A program made the position numbers and the translations under genes. Positions 14,855 to 23,398 of a DNA stretch of 23,454 nucleotides are shown piece after piece. The DNA is from Bacillota bacterium. Lineage in GTDB: Bacteria; Bacillota; Clostridia; Lachnospirales; Lachnospiraceae. Numbering within the stretch: position 1 is the stretch's first letter; each line of letters begins with the position of its first letter. The stretch covers positions 1 through 23,454 of the forward strand of contig JAEZGY010000005.1 of the NCBI GenBank assembly GCA_023416695.1, in the 5' to 3' direction. The notes under the pieces are model-generated. The model was not told the origin of the DNA. It was given only the letters and a program-made list of their open reading frames with translations, and ran no database searches.

Positions 14855-15706
14855 ATGAGCATAAATGAAAATTTTGCATTAGGTCAAATACAGACCTTAC
14901 AAGTTGTAAAAACCACTGATTTTGGAGTATATCTCTCTACATCAGAAAATCAAGAGGCAAAAGTTCTATTACCAAAAAAACAGGTTCCTGCAGACACAAA
15001 ATTAGGTACACAAATCGAAGTATTTCTTTACAAGGACAGTGAAGACCGCTTAATCGCTACTACCACCGTACCTCCCCTATGTTTAGGACAAGTTGCTTTA
15101 CTTAATGTAAAAGAAGTCGGAAAAATCGGAGCATTTTTAGATTGGGGACTGGCCAAAGATCTTCTACTTCCTTTTAAAGAGCAAACAGGAAAAGTGCAAA
15201 AAGGTCAACAGGCTTTAGTCACTCTCTATATCGATAAGAGTCATCGCCTTTGTGCTTCTATGAAAGTATATGAATACCTATCAACTGACTCTCCGTATAA
15301 GAAGGACGATAGGGTAACTGGTATGGTATACGAGCTAAGTGATCAGTTTGGCGCTTTTGTAGCCATAGACAATAAGTATTCTGCTTTAATTCCAAAAAAA
15401 GAGCTAGTATATCCAGTAGAAGTTGGTCAAAAGATAGAAGCTAGAGTAATAACCGTGAAAGAAAATGGAAAGTTAGATTTAAGTCTAAGAGAAAAGGCTT
15501 ACCTACAAATCGATGAGGATAAGGAAATCATCTTAACAAAGCTTCATGATAATAACGGTTTTCTTCCTTATCATGACAAATCAGATCCCGAAGATTTAAA
15601 ACGCGAGTTTAAGCTAAGTAAAAATGCATTTAAACGAGCAGTTGGAAGACTTCTAAAGGAAGGACTAATCGTTCTTGAAGAAGACGGAATGCGTATACGC
15701 AAATAA
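14855..15706 (+). CDS. cvfB: CvfB/YitL family S1-domain RNA-binding protein
   Basis: A 283-residue protein of the CvfB family: repeated S1-type beta-barrel modules (about 7-70, 72-140 and 148-215, e.g. KIGAFLDWGLAKDLLLPFKE and QFGAFVAIDNKYSALIPKKE) followed by a winged-helix domain (about 220-283, SKNAFKRAVGRLLKEGLI). In staphylococci CvfB affects virulence gene expression and binds RNA; its role in Clostridia is not established. ATG 14855 follows AAGGAG. It is co-directional with the thioesterase, 27 nt apart, and ends in a bidirectional terminator that includes its stop codon. Confidence 0.92.
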   Translation: MSINENFALGQIQTLQVVKTTDFGVYLSTSENQEAKVLLPKKQVPADTKLGTQIEVFLYKDSEDRLIATTTVPPLCLGQVALLNVKEVGKIGAFLDWGLAKDLLLPFKEQTGKVQKGQQALVTLYIDKSHRLCASMKVYEYLSTDSPYKKDDRVTGMVYELSDQFGAFVAIDNKYSALIPKKELVYPVEVGQKIEARVITVKENGKLDLSLREKAYLQIDEDKEIILTKLHDNNGFLPYHDKSDPEDLKREFKLSKNAFKRAVGRLLKEGLIVLEEDGMRIRK

Positions 15707-15750
15707 AACAAAAGATCTGTCGCATTTATGCGACAGATCTTTTGTTTTAT
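15703..15750. terminator. Bidirectional terminator between cvfB and yvyF
   Basis: A perfect 23-bp inverted repeat (15703-15725 with 15728-15750). Core arms are AAAAGATCTGTCGCA and TGCGACAGATCTTTT, with T tracts at the edges in both directions. The stop codons of the two convergent genes, cvfB (15704-15706) and yvyF (15747-15749), both lie inside the stem. Confidence 0.92.
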
Positions 15751-16157
15751 TCTTCACCGAAATATCTCATTTTATGATTAACCGACTGTGGTTTCTTTCT
15801 TTCAGGCGGTGAAGTATTGGTGCGATACACTGACCCCAAGGTATTAGTAAGCTTGTCCTTACACTCTTTACAGTACCTGCCGGTTTTAATCATTGTGCCA
15901 CAACGTTCACACTCTATTCCTACATCTGAATTCTCTGAAAACGAAAGTCTTTCTTCTCTAATCCATCGATGGATTACCTGTGTAGATATCTCAAACTCAT
16001 CAGAAACTTCCTGCACTCCACACTGGGGATGATTATAAATATACTCTTTTACTAACTTAAACTTATCCTCTAAATTACCTAAACATGTTGGACAAAGTGG
16101 CTGCCCACCAAAATAGTTATATAGCTTGCCACAACTCTTACAGTTTCTCACATCCAT
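15747..16157 (-). CDS. yvyF: YvyF family flagellar operon protein
   Basis: A 136-residue protein with two zinc-ribbon-like Cys pairs: C6, C9, C22 and C25 at the N terminus, and C83, C86, C96 and C99 near residue 90. Between them lies a helix-turn-helix-like segment (about 46-70, VSDEFEISTQVIHRWIREER). This matches the flagellar operon protein family of Bacillus YvyF, found between comFC and flgM; its biochemical role is unknown, and DNA or RNA binding is a guess from the fold. I chose ATG 16157 because AGGAGG (16165-16170) lies 7 nt upstream; ATG 16163 is too close. That Shine-Dalgarno overlaps the end of comFC, showing tight coupling. No flgM follows here. Confidence 0.85.
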   Translation of the reverse strand: MDVRNCKSCGKLYNYFGGQPLCPTCLGNLEDKFKLVKEYIYNHPQCGVQEVSDEFEISTQVIHRWIREERLSFSENSDVGIECERCGTMIKTGRYCKECKDKLTNTLGSVYRTNTSPPERKKPQSVNHKMRYFGEE

Positions 16158-16168
16158 ACCCATACCTC

Positions 16169-16888
16169 CTAAAAGCCTTTTCCTATACACACACATAGAA
16201 AATAAACTTTATCCGCTCCAGCTCCAAGTATTTCATTTGTGCACACTTCTATTGTACTTCCTGTAGTATATATATCGTCAATTAATAACACTCTTTTACC
16301 TTTTATAGAAAATTTATTTAATGGATTAAGTCTAAATGCGTGTTGTAAGTTATATATTCTTTCTTTATTGTCTAATACCTTCTGGGGCCTCGTATTGATA
16401 CAACGCTCCAACACTCCTTCAACAGGAATACTCAATTCATTGCCAACGATATCAGCTAATAGTCCGGCCTGATTATAGCCCCTAGTACGAAGTTTCTTGC
16501 TATGTATAGGTACTGGAACAATCACTTGTATGCCTGTGGCTTTTATCCATTTTTTATATCGGTTTACTAATTGCTGGCCAAAAAATTCTGCGTACTCTTT
16601 TTTGCCCTTATACTTAAAAGCCGACATAGACCGCTTCATTTTCTCATCATATATCCATAATCCATAACCCATTTCATAATGAAAGGTCCTCTTCTCACAG
16701 TCGTAACAATACTCTTTCTCCTCATTTCCTAAAGGCTTTCCACACTTTTTGCAACAAGGTTCTGTAACAAAGGGTAGTTCCTCAAAGCAACCTCTACAAA
16801 TCAGTTTTCCCTTTGGCATAACTATGTTTTCACAGATAGGGCACCTTTTAGGATACAGGAAATCTAACACACCCTTAAATCCCCTCAT
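16169..16888 (-). CDS. comFC: ComF family protein (ComFC-like)
   Basis: A 239-residue protein of the ComF family, needed for uptake of single-stranded DNA during transformation in Bacillus; related proteins have a phosphoribosyltransferase fold. Two four-Cys zinc sites are visible (C16, C19, C31, C34 and C45/46, C49, C61, C64). The PRPP-binding loop LLIDDIYTTGST lies near residues 201-212, and RTRGYNQAGLLA is the usual second conserved motif. ATG 16888 has a weak AAGG about 10 nt upstream, overlapping the stop of the nucleotidyltransferase gene. It is followed by yvyF as in Bacillus, but the ComFA helicase is not in the window. Confidence 0.93.
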   Translation of the reverse strand: MRGFKGVLDFLYPKRCPICENIVMPKGKLICRGCFEELPFVTEPCCKKCGKPLGNEEKEYCYDCEKRTFHYEMGYGLWIYDEKMKRSMSAFKYKGKKEYAEFFGQQLVNRYKKWIKATGIQVIVPVPIHSKKLRTRGYNQAGLLADIVGNELSIPVEGVLERCINTRPQKVLDNKERIYNLQHAFRLNPLNKFSIKGKRVLLIDDIYTTGSTIEVCTNEILGAGADKVYFLCVCIGKGF

Positions 16889-16900
16889 AGTTCGTCGACC

Positions 16901-17803
16901 TTAAAATAATTTATCTGGGTACACCCCTTGTTCCACAAGGGTGGCTATAGATTTCACAACATATTCCTTATCCTCTTTATAGGTTACTCCAAACCACTTA
17001 TCCTTAGAGGATAACACTGTCACCTCAGCCTTATTTTCTTGAATAAGTTCCCCTACTATCATAGGTAATAAGAACTCCGCTTTTAACTCATTTCCTTCAA
17101 TATGTGAAAGAAACTCTACAAAACGATGCTCTAATTCATCCAGAAACTCAGGCATAAAGCCCCACATATTCATAGATACCGGTGTTTCATCTGTTAACTC
17201 TTGTCCTTTTACATCAGAAACAATCTTATCACCTTCTCTATGAATACCAGAAGTTTCCAAAATATCCACCAGCTTATGATTGGAATCCACCTTGCATACA
17301 CCTCTAGTTACAGAACCATTCTCACTTAAAGTGTTACCTAAATAAAATCCAACCATAGAGAGGTTATACTTATCTGAGGTATTTGTCTGACTAGTAAGGA
17401 AGTCGTAAATCTTTAGAAAGCCTTCTTCTCCATAATAGTCATCTGCATTTACAACAGCAAATGGCTCATGAATACTATCCTTCACAGAAAGGATAGCATG
17501 TCCTGTTCCCCAAGGCTTTACTCTTCCCTCTGGTGCCGTAAACCCTTCTGGAAGATCATCAATTTCTTGAAACACATACTCCACTTTAATTTGCTCTGCT
17601 ACTCTATTGCCTACAATCTTAATAAAATCCTCTTCTAAATCCTTACGGATGATAAAAATAATCTTATTAAAGCCTGCTTTCTTAGCCGCATAAGCCGAAT
17701 AATCCATGATGATTTCACCGCTTGGTCCCACTGGTTCAAGCTGTTTAATACCACCAAAACGGCTTCCCATTCCAGCGGCCATCACCACTAATGTACAATC
17801 CAT
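16901..17803 (-). CDS. Sugar-phosphate nucleotidyltransferase family protein
   Basis: A 300-residue NTP-transferase fold protein. The nucleotide-binding loop AAGMGSRFGGIKQ is at residues 9-21, KPWGTGHA at 96-103, and the metal-binding NADDYYG at 119-125. Such enzymes join a sugar phosphate and an NTP to make an NDP-sugar for polysaccharides or wall polymers. The exact substrate cannot be read from sequence, and I would not call it GalU or RmlA. ATG 17803 follows AAAGGAG. It is followed closely by comFC (12-nt gap), and a promoter candidate lies at the recD2 3' end. Confidence 0.85.
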   Translation of the reverse strand: MDCTLVVMAAGMGSRFGGIKQLEPVGPSGEIIMDYSAYAAKKAGFNKIIFIIRKDLEEDFIKIVGNRVAEQIKVEYVFQEIDDLPEGFTAPEGRVKPWGTGHAILSVKDSIHEPFAVVNADDYYGEEGFLKIYDFLTSQTNTSDKYNLSMVGFYLGNTLSENGSVTRGVCKVDSNHKLVDILETSGIHREGDKIVSDVKGQELTDETPVSMNMWGFMPEFLDELEHRFVEFLSHIEGNELKAEFLLPMIVGELIQENKAEVTVLSSKDKWFGVTYKEDKEYVVKSIATLVEQGVYPDKLF

Positions 17804-17868
17804 AACCGATCTCCTTTCATACTTACATGATACATACCCTATGCAGTACTTTTATTTATGCTCAGTTC

Positions 17869-17897
17869 ATTATAATATAATTTTACACATTTTACAA
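17869..17897 (-). promoter_or_regulatory. Candidate promoter of the nucleotidyltransferase-comFC-yvyF unit
   Basis: TTGTAA (17897-17892), a 17-bp spacer and a perfect TATAAT (17874-17869) on the minus strand. The -35 overlaps the end of recD2. The leader is about 60 nt. Confidence 0.5.
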
Positions 17898-20114
17898 ATA
17901 GTTGATTTCCTTGATTCGCACATCTAAGCTGGAATAACGCTTTTGTTCCATAGTATTGTCAATCATCTTCTGAACAATACCTTCACTTCCTACGATAGTA
18001 ACACATTGCTTAGCCCTTGTCACCGCAGTATACAAGAGATTGCGATTGAATAACATTCTTGGTCCCGTTAATAGGGGTATCACCACAGCTGGATACTCAC
18101 TACCTTGAGATTTGTGAATCGTAATGGCATAGGCAAGTTCTAGTTCTTCCAGATTAGCAAAGGGATACTCTACCCTTCTCCCCTCCTCGAACTCTATGGT
18201 CATAAGTTCTGCAAATGTGTTAATTTCAACTATAATACCACAATCACCATTAAAGACACCTGTCCCCTTATTCAAACAAATATCATACTCATTGCGAATC
18301 TCCCACTCCATCTGGTAGTTATTCTTAATCTGCATGACCTTATCGCCTTCACGAAATACTACCTCGCGAAATTCTTTTTCCTTTTTATTTGGGGATGGAG
18401 GATTCATATATCGTTGCAATACTTCATTAAGCTTTGCTACTCCAAGTTCACCCTTTCTCATAGGCGTAAGCACTTGAATATCCAAAGGAGAGGCATTTAC
18501 GTACTTTGGCATCTTCTCCATTACAAGAGATAAAACCACACGTGTAATCACCGTAGGATCCTCTCTTTTTAACATAAAGAAATCCTTGTTCTTATTATCT
18601 AGTCGTATTGGCTTTCCTTCATTAATCTTATGGGCATTGGTTATAATAGTGCTTTCTGCTGCCTGACGAAATATCTTGGTAAGTCGTACCACATTGAAAC
18701 ACTCAGACTGTATCATATCTTTTAGTACATTGCCCGGTCCCACACTTGGAAGCTGATTGACATCACCTACAAAAACAACCCTGGTACCTACAGATACTGC
18801 CTTTAAAAAGGCATGAAGTAAATTGATGTCTACCATAGACATTTCATCAATAATAATAGCATCTGCCTCGAGTGGATTTTCATCATTACGCTCAAATCTC
18901 ACTCGAACATCGGCTTCATCTACTGCTCCATTGAGTTCTAACAAACGGTGTATCGTTTGTGCCTCATACCCAGTAGTTTCACTCATTCGTTTAGCAGCGC
19001 GACCTGTCGGAGCAGCCAATAAAAATTGTAAGCCTTCCGACTCAAAGAAACGTATAATCTGGTTAATGGTAGTGGTCTTACCCGTACCTGGTCCACCTGT
19101 AATGACAAGTAAACCATTTCTAGCCGCTTCATAGATAGCCTCTCTCTGCCTATCATCTAATACAATGTTAGCACTTTGCTCTAAACGAATGACCCGTTCC
19201 TCCAAAACTTGCTGCGCTAAGTTATATTTGATATTGAGATCATGTAACATCCTTGCACAATTAAGCTCCATATAGTAATACATAGAGCTGTAAATAACTC
19301 TGATACCTTCCATGTCCTTCACAATGATTCTCTTATCTATCTGCATATCCATTAAGTGTCTCTCAATGTCGATAAGCTCTACTAAAAGAAGTTCACTGCT
19401 TTGTCTTAGTAACTCCTGCTCTGGAAGATACACATGACCTATACCGGTAGCATTACTTAGTATATAAAGAATACCAGCCTTGATACGGTCCCCAGAATCT
19501 AATGATATTCCTACATTACGTGCAATTTCGTCTGCCAACTTAAATCCAATTCCACTAATATCTTCTGCTAACTGATAAGGATTCTTCTGGATAATATCAT
19601 ACATTCTCTGTCCGTATTGTTGATATATCTTTACCGCATAAGTATTGGAAATACCGTATTTTTGAAGAAAAAGCAAAGCGTTGCGCATCTCCCTTTTCTC
19701 TTCAAATTGTATACTAATATCCCTAGCCATACGTTCACTAATTCCCTTTACTTCTGCTAGTCTTTCTGGTTCTTTCTCTATAATCGCAAAGGTTTCTTTT
19801 TTAAATTTACGTACAATTCTAGCTGCTAGCGCACAGCCTACACCTTTAATAGCTCCAGAGCCCAGATATCTCTCCATAGAAAAAAGATCCTCCGGCTCCT
19901 TCACTTCATAGGATTTCATTTGTAACTGTTCGCCATATACTGGATGTGTAGTATAAGTACCAGTGACACAAATATACTCGCCTTCACTTACAAAGGTAAA
20001 GGTTCCCACAACGGTCATCTCTATATCATCACGAACTAAGCTAAGTACTGTATAACCATTGTCACTATTTCGATATACAATTCTATCTACATAACCTTCT
20101 AATACTTCTTCCAC
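17892..20114 (-). CDS. recD2: RecD2-type ATP-dependent DNA helicase
   Basis: A 740-residue SF1B 5'-3' helicase of the RecD2/YrrC type, acting alone, not in RecBCD. An N-terminal OB-like region (about 1-75, EGYVDRIVYRNSDNGYTVLS) is followed by helix-hairpin-helix segments (LGSGAIKGVG, LAEVKGIS, ISGIGFKLADEIA). The motor has Walker A GGPGTGKTT (340-348), DEMSMVD near 423, and the C-terminal LAYAITIHKSQGSEYP and LLYTAVTRAKQC. It works in DNA repair and fork stability. I prefer the GTG start at 20114, which has GAGGTG 9 nt upstream; the longer frame starts at a GTG (20126) inside that site, adding four residues. Confidence 0.95.
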   Translation of the reverse strand: MEEVLEGYVDRIVYRNSDNGYTVLSLVRDDIEMTVVGTFTFVSEGEYICVTGTYTTHPVYGEQLQMKSYEVKEPEDLFSMERYLGSGAIKGVGCALAARIVRKFKKETFAIIEKEPERLAEVKGISERMARDISIQFEEKREMRNALLFLQKYGISNTYAVKIYQQYGQRMYDIIQKNPYQLAEDISGIGFKLADEIARNVGISLDSGDRIKAGILYILSNATGIGHVYLPEQELLRQSSELLLVELIDIERHLMDMQIDKRIIVKDMEGIRVIYSSMYYYMELNCARMLHDLNIKYNLAQQVLEERVIRLEQSANIVLDDRQREAIYEAARNGLLVITGGPGTGKTTTINQIIRFFESEGLQFLLAAPTGRAAKRMSETTGYEAQTIHRLLELNGAVDEADVRVRFERNDENPLEADAIIIDEMSMVDINLLHAFLKAVSVGTRVVFVGDVNQLPSVGPGNVLKDMIQSECFNVVRLTKIFRQAAESTIITNAHKINEGKPIRLDNKNKDFFMLKREDPTVITRVVLSLVMEKMPKYVNASPLDIQVLTPMRKGELGVAKLNEVLQRYMNPPSPNKKEKEFREVVFREGDKVMQIKNNYQMEWEIRNEYDICLNKGTGVFNGDCGIIVEINTFAELMTIEFEEGRRVEYPFANLEELELAYAITIHKSQGSEYPAVVIPLLTGPRMLFNRNLLYTAVTRAKQCVTIVGSEGIVQKMIDNTMEQKRYSSLDVRIKEINYL

Positions 20115-20190
20115 TGGTTCTTCCACCTCGCCAAAAATGGGCCATCGTATTATTACGACAGCCCTTCCTCTTTATGCTCTCTATTCACTT

Positions 20191-20219
20191 ATTATAACAA
20201 CACCTTAAAAGTTGTACAA
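20191..20219 (-). promoter_or_regulatory. Candidate promoter of recD2
   Basis: A perfect TATAAT (20196-20191) preceded by TGT, an extended -10, with a weak TTGTAC (20219-20214) 17 bp upstream on the minus strand. The leader to GTG 20114 is about 70 nt. Confidence 0.5.
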
Positions 20220-20237
20220 GGCTTTCTTTCCAAAAAC

Positions 20238-20588
20238 CTACTCTTCAGTATTTTTAGAATAATCTCTCTTCATTGACTCATACAAGGTCTTTGCCAAACC
20301 TATAGATCCACTTTCCGTAATGTTTTTTGCGTACTCTTGGTATAGCGTATCTCCAAAATACTCAGTATACTCATTTTTATCACTGGAATCTACTGTCTTT
20401 TCCATCTCTTTTAGTACCATCTCAACAAAATAAGACTCAAAATCCTTGCACACATCCATTAATTCTTCATCCGTTGCATTGGATAAATCCCCACTCAAGG
20501 TAGATTTCAATTTTTCCCCTGACACCTTACCAGAAGAGTTGGTATTGTATAAAGAATATAAATTATTATTATCAATTGATATACTCAT
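20238..20588 (-). CDS. Rod-binding protein, FlgJ N-terminal domain type
   Basis: A 116-residue protein with the FlgJ N-terminal rod-binding domain: CKDFESYFVEMVLKEMEKTV (47-66) and YTEYFGDTLYQEYAKNI, then GSIGLAKTLYESM. It lacks the C-terminal muramidase domain of proteobacterial FlgJ, as is usual in Firmicutes, so it is likely a cap or scaffold for assembly of the flagellar rod. ATG 20588 follows AGGAG. It lies 21 nt after the FlgG-type gene, in the same operon. No terminator is seen between it and the recD2 promoter. Confidence 0.88.
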   Translation of the reverse strand: MSISIDNNNLYSLYNTNSSGKVSGEKLKSTLSGDLSNATDEELMDVCKDFESYFVEMVLKEMEKTVDSSDKNEYTEYFGDTLYQEYAKNITESGSIGLAKTLYESMKRDYSKNTEE

Positions 20589-20609
20589 CTGATGTTTCTC
20601 CTATCTATT

Positions 20610-21425
20610 TTATGAGCGTAGGTTATTGGCTTGCTGTAACATAGTATCGGAGGCAGTAATAATCTTAGAGTTCATTTCATAAGCTCTCTGGGCTACAATC
20701 AGATTAACCATCTCATCCACTGCAGAAACATTGGAGGCTTCTAAGCATTTTTGCTTAATAACACTTCTAGTGACACCCTCTGTATCTATCTCTAATCTTG
20801 CTTCCCCAGAAGCTACGCTTTCTGCAAATATTCCATTACCTAACTTAGTAAGTCCTGCTGGGTTAACAAATTGCACCATTCCAATCTCAATTCCCGTTAG
20901 TTGCTGATTTCCATTAGCATCTGGAAATGATATTCTTCCCATTTCATCAATGGCTATCTTAGACATATTATACGTGCTATCAAATACGATTGGCTCCTGG
21001 TTTATATCTAGTACGGGACTACCATCACCATAGGAAATAGTCACCCCACCATCCTTTAATGCTGCAGAAAATGCTCCACCTCTTACATAACCAATGCTTC
21101 CATCTGCTTGTTGTATCATAAAGAAACCATCTCCTGCAATCGCAAGATCTAAAGGATTTTCTGTAGAAGTGATAGTGCCCTGATCAAATCTCGTTGTTAT
21201 AGCGGAATTGCGAACTCCCAGACCTACCTGTACACCAACTGGTTTTACATTGCCTTCATTATCAGTAGACTTTTCTTGAATGGTTTGATAAAGCAGGGAT
21301 TTGAATTCTGCTGTTTCTTTTTTATAGCCTGTCGTATTAATGTTTGCTAAATTGTTTGATATGGTATCTACATTAGTCTGCTGAGCTGCCATACCAGTAG
21401 CTGCAGTCCATAATGATCTCATCAT
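20610..21425 (-). CDS. flgG: Flagellar distal rod protein FlgG (FlhP-like)
   Basis: A 271-residue axial flagellar protein exported through the flagellar type III apparatus, forming the distal rod. The N-terminal signature TISNNLANINTTGYK (about 21-35) and the C-terminal coiled-coil pair SNVSAVDEMVNLIVAQRAYEMNSKII are both present, as in the rod/hook family. No cleavable signal peptide. ATG 21425 has AAAGGGG 8 nt upstream. By synteny with Bacillus (mbl-flhO-flhP) this is the flhP position. It follows the FlgF-type gene by 16 nt and precedes the rod-binding gene. Confidence 0.92.
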   Translation of the reverse strand: MMRSLWTAATGMAAQQTNVDTISNNLANINTTGYKKETAEFKSLLYQTIQEKSTDNEGNVKPVGVQVGLGVRNSAITTRFDQGTITSTENPLDLAIAGDGFFMIQQADGSIGYVRGGAFSAALKDGGVTISYGDGSPVLDINQEPIVFDSTYNMSKIAIDEMGRISFPDANGNQQLTGIEIGMVQFVNPAGLTKLGNGIFAESVASGEARLEIDTEGVTRSVIKQKCLEASNVSAVDEMVNLIVAQRAYEMNSKIITASDTMLQQANNLRS

Positions 21426-21441
21426 AAGCTATACCCCTTTC

Positions 21442-22215
21442 CTACACCCTTCCTACAGTATTCACAGCCTTATCAAGCATACTGTCTACTGTATTAATGA
21501 CTTTTTGATTAGCCTCATAGGATCTTGTAATGGCAATCATATTTACCATTTCACTGACAGAATTAACATTGGATTGCTCGAGATATCCTTGGCGAACTGT
21601 TCCAGTTGCTTGAATTTCCTCTGCCCCATCTACCGTTTCATATAGGTTGTTGCCAAACTTCTTTATGTAATCATAATCTGCAAAATCTGTTATTTTTACA
21701 CTATCCACATAGTTTCCATCAGCGTATATTCCTCCAATGGCATCTATTGTAATCTCTGATGCTTCAAGGGGAATCTCAATATTACCACCTTCCCCTACTA
21801 CATGATTACCATCTGCATCTAACAGACTCCCGTCACTGCCTAGCTTAAAGCTGCCGTCACGAGTATATTTAATAGATTCATTACCATCACTGTCTATTAC
21901 TGCAATAGTAAAAAATCCTTTACCTTCCATGGTTAAATCAAAGGTATTACCTGTTTGTCTTATAGATCCCTGAGTGTAGTTTGTATAAACTTCACCAATC
22001 TTAGAACCCAGGCTCATACTTCCGATTCTTTCATCCACAAAACCGTTTGTGGCATCTTTTATCTTTAAGGTGTAAACACTATCAAAGGACTGATTTGTTA
22101 CTCCTTCGCTTTTGTATCCTACCGTAGCAGCATTAGCGATATTGTTGGATATTACTTCCAATCTCTTCTGTTCGCTTACCATACCGTTATAGGCAGAATA
22201 TAAACCTCTAACCAT
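21442..22215 (-). CDS. flhO: Flagellar rod/hook-basal body protein (FlgF/FlhO-like)
   Basis: A 257-residue protein of the same rod/hook family as its neighbour: MVRGLYSAYNGM at the start, VISNNIANAATVGYK (21-35), GKGFFTI in the middle, and a C-terminal SNVNSVSEMVNMIAITRSYEANQKVI. It is divergent from FlgG and most like FlgF/FlhO, part of the proximal rod. Gene order after an MreB/Mbl gene mirrors mbl-flhO-flhP of Bacillus, so I use flhO, but flgF is equally used in databases. ATG 22215 follows GGGAAGGG. A sigma-D-like promoter lies directly upstream, and a terminator separates it from mreB, so it starts its own flagellar transcript. Confidence 0.88.
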   Translation of the reverse strand: MVRGLYSAYNGMVSEQKRLEVISNNIANAATVGYKSEGVTNQSFDSVYTLKIKDATNGFVDERIGSMSLGSKIGEVYTNYTQGSIRQTGNTFDLTMEGKGFFTIAVIDSDGNESIKYTRDGSFKLGSDGSLLDADGNHVVGEGGNIEIPLEASEITIDAIGGIYADGNYVDSVKITDFADYDYIKKFGNNLYETVDGAEEIQATGTVRQGYLEQSNVNSVSEMVNMIAITRSYEANQKVINTVDSMLDKAVNTVGRV

Positions 22216-22256
22216 GCAACCCTTCCCTTCTGGATTTAGTTAATAGCTCATATTAT

Positions 22257-22283
22257 ATATCGGCTAGCTTCTCCATAATATTA
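22257..22283 (-). promoter_or_regulatory. Sigma-D (sigma-28)-like promoter of the flhO operon
   Basis: On the minus strand, TAAT (22283-22280), a 15-bp spacer ending CTA, then GCCGATAT (22264-22257), a perfect -10 for the flagellar sigma factor. The -35 is one base off TAAA. The leader is about 36 nt. It is nearly identical to the yjfB promoter. Confidence 0.75.
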
Positions 22284-22360
22284 ACCTTTTTTAGTACAAA
22301 CACATCATCTCTTGATTTCGCCATTGTTAGATGTATACTAAGCCAAATACCTTTATAAAC

Positions 22361-22391
22361 AAAAAAGTAGCTTTCTATTGAAAGCTACTTT
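22361..22391 (-). terminator. Intrinsic terminator of mreB/mbl
   Basis: AAAGTAGCTTTC (22364-22375) pairs perfectly with GAAAGCTACTTT (22380-22391) around a TATT loop, followed by six U residues on the minus-strand RNA. It lies 17 nt past the mreB stop. Confidence 0.9.
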
Positions 22392-22408
22392 AATTTTCAT
22401 ATTACCGA

Positions 22409-23398
22409 TTAGTCTCTCTTTCCTGCTAAAAACTCTACAAACTTACCAGTACCAATAGCTACGGCTGTCATAGGATCTTCTGCAGTCATTGTAGTAATGC
22501 CTGTCTTACTTTCAATTAGCTCTTCTAATCCGTATAATAAACATCCACCACCAGTTAATACGATACCACGATCTGCAATATCAGCAGCTAATTCTGGTGG
22601 AGTCTTCTCTAATACACTGTGAACAGCTTCTACGATCTGAGAAGTTGTCTCTCTTAATGCTTCTTCTGTCTCATCAGAAGTTACAGTAATAGTCTTTGGA
22701 AGACCTGTAACAAGGTTACGACCTCTAACATCCATAGACGCAACTTCTGGTCTCTTAAATGCGGAGCCAATCTTAATCTTAATATCCTCTGCTGTTCTCT
22801 CACCAATTAAAAGATTGTGTTTCTTTCTCATGTAACGAACAATTGCTTCATCAAAATCATCACCAGCAATCTTAATAGAAGTACTAACTACAGTACCACC
22901 AAGTGAAATTACAGCGATGTCAGTAGTTCCACCACCGATATCTACAATCATGTTACCACATGGTCTTGAGATATCAATTCCAGCTCCAATTGCTGCTGCA
23001 ATTGGTTCTTCGATAATCGCAACTTCTCTAGCACCAGCTTGATAGGTTGCATCTTCAACAGCCTTCTTCTCAACTTCTGTTACCCCACTAGGTACACAAA
23101 CACTGATTCTAGGCTTTCTAAAGCGTTGTTTGCCAACTGCTTTCTGAATAAAGTATTTTAACATCTTTTCCGTTACAGTATAGTCAGAAATTACACCCTG
23201 ACGTAATGGTCTTACTGCAACTATATTTCCTGGAGTTCTTCCTAGCATCAATCTAGCTTCTTCTCCAATAGCCTTTGTCTTATTTGTATCACGATCAAAT
23301 GCCACTACTGATGGCTCTTTTAAAACTACGCCCTTTCCTTTTATATAAACAAGTACACTAGCGGTTCCTAAATCAATTCCAATATCACAGCCCAACAT
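22409..23398 (-). CDS. mreB: Rod shape-determining actin homolog MreB/Mbl
   Basis: A 329-residue actin-fold protein that polymerises at the membrane and guides lateral wall synthesis. Nucleotide-binding motifs are DIGIDLGTASV (5-15) and DIGGGTTD (153-160), plus IEEPIAAAIGAG (129-140), GERTAEDIKIKIG and DRGIVLTGGGCLL. Length fits the family. Features are mixed between MreB and Mbl; the place upstream of flhO-flhP matches Bacillus mbl, while CVPSGVTEVE is MreB-like, so the paralog is uncertain. ATG 23398 follows AAAGGAG with a normal spacing. The 56 bp beyond it to the window edge show no further gene. Confidence 0.93.
   Translation of the reverse strand: MLGCDIGIDLGTASVLVYIKGKGVVLKEPSVVAFDRDTNKTKAIGEEARLMLGRTPGNIVAVRPLRQGVISDYTVTEKMLKYFIQKAVGKQRFRKPRISVCVPSGVTEVEKKAVEDATYQAGAREVAIIEEPIAAAIGAGIDISRPCGNMIVDIGGGTTDIAVISLGGTVVSTSIKIAGDDFDEAIVRYMRKKHNLLIGERTAEDIKIKIGSAFKRPEVASMDVRGRNLVTGLPKTITVTSDETEEALRETTSQIVEAVHSVLEKTPPELAADIADRGIVLTGGGCLLYGLEELIESKTGITTMTAEDPMTAVAIGTGKFVEFLAGKRD

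Noticed and set aside
18823..19134. 103-codon plus-strand frame inside recD2
   Set aside because: Antisense shadow of the helicase core, Ser/Ala-rich with no family likeness.
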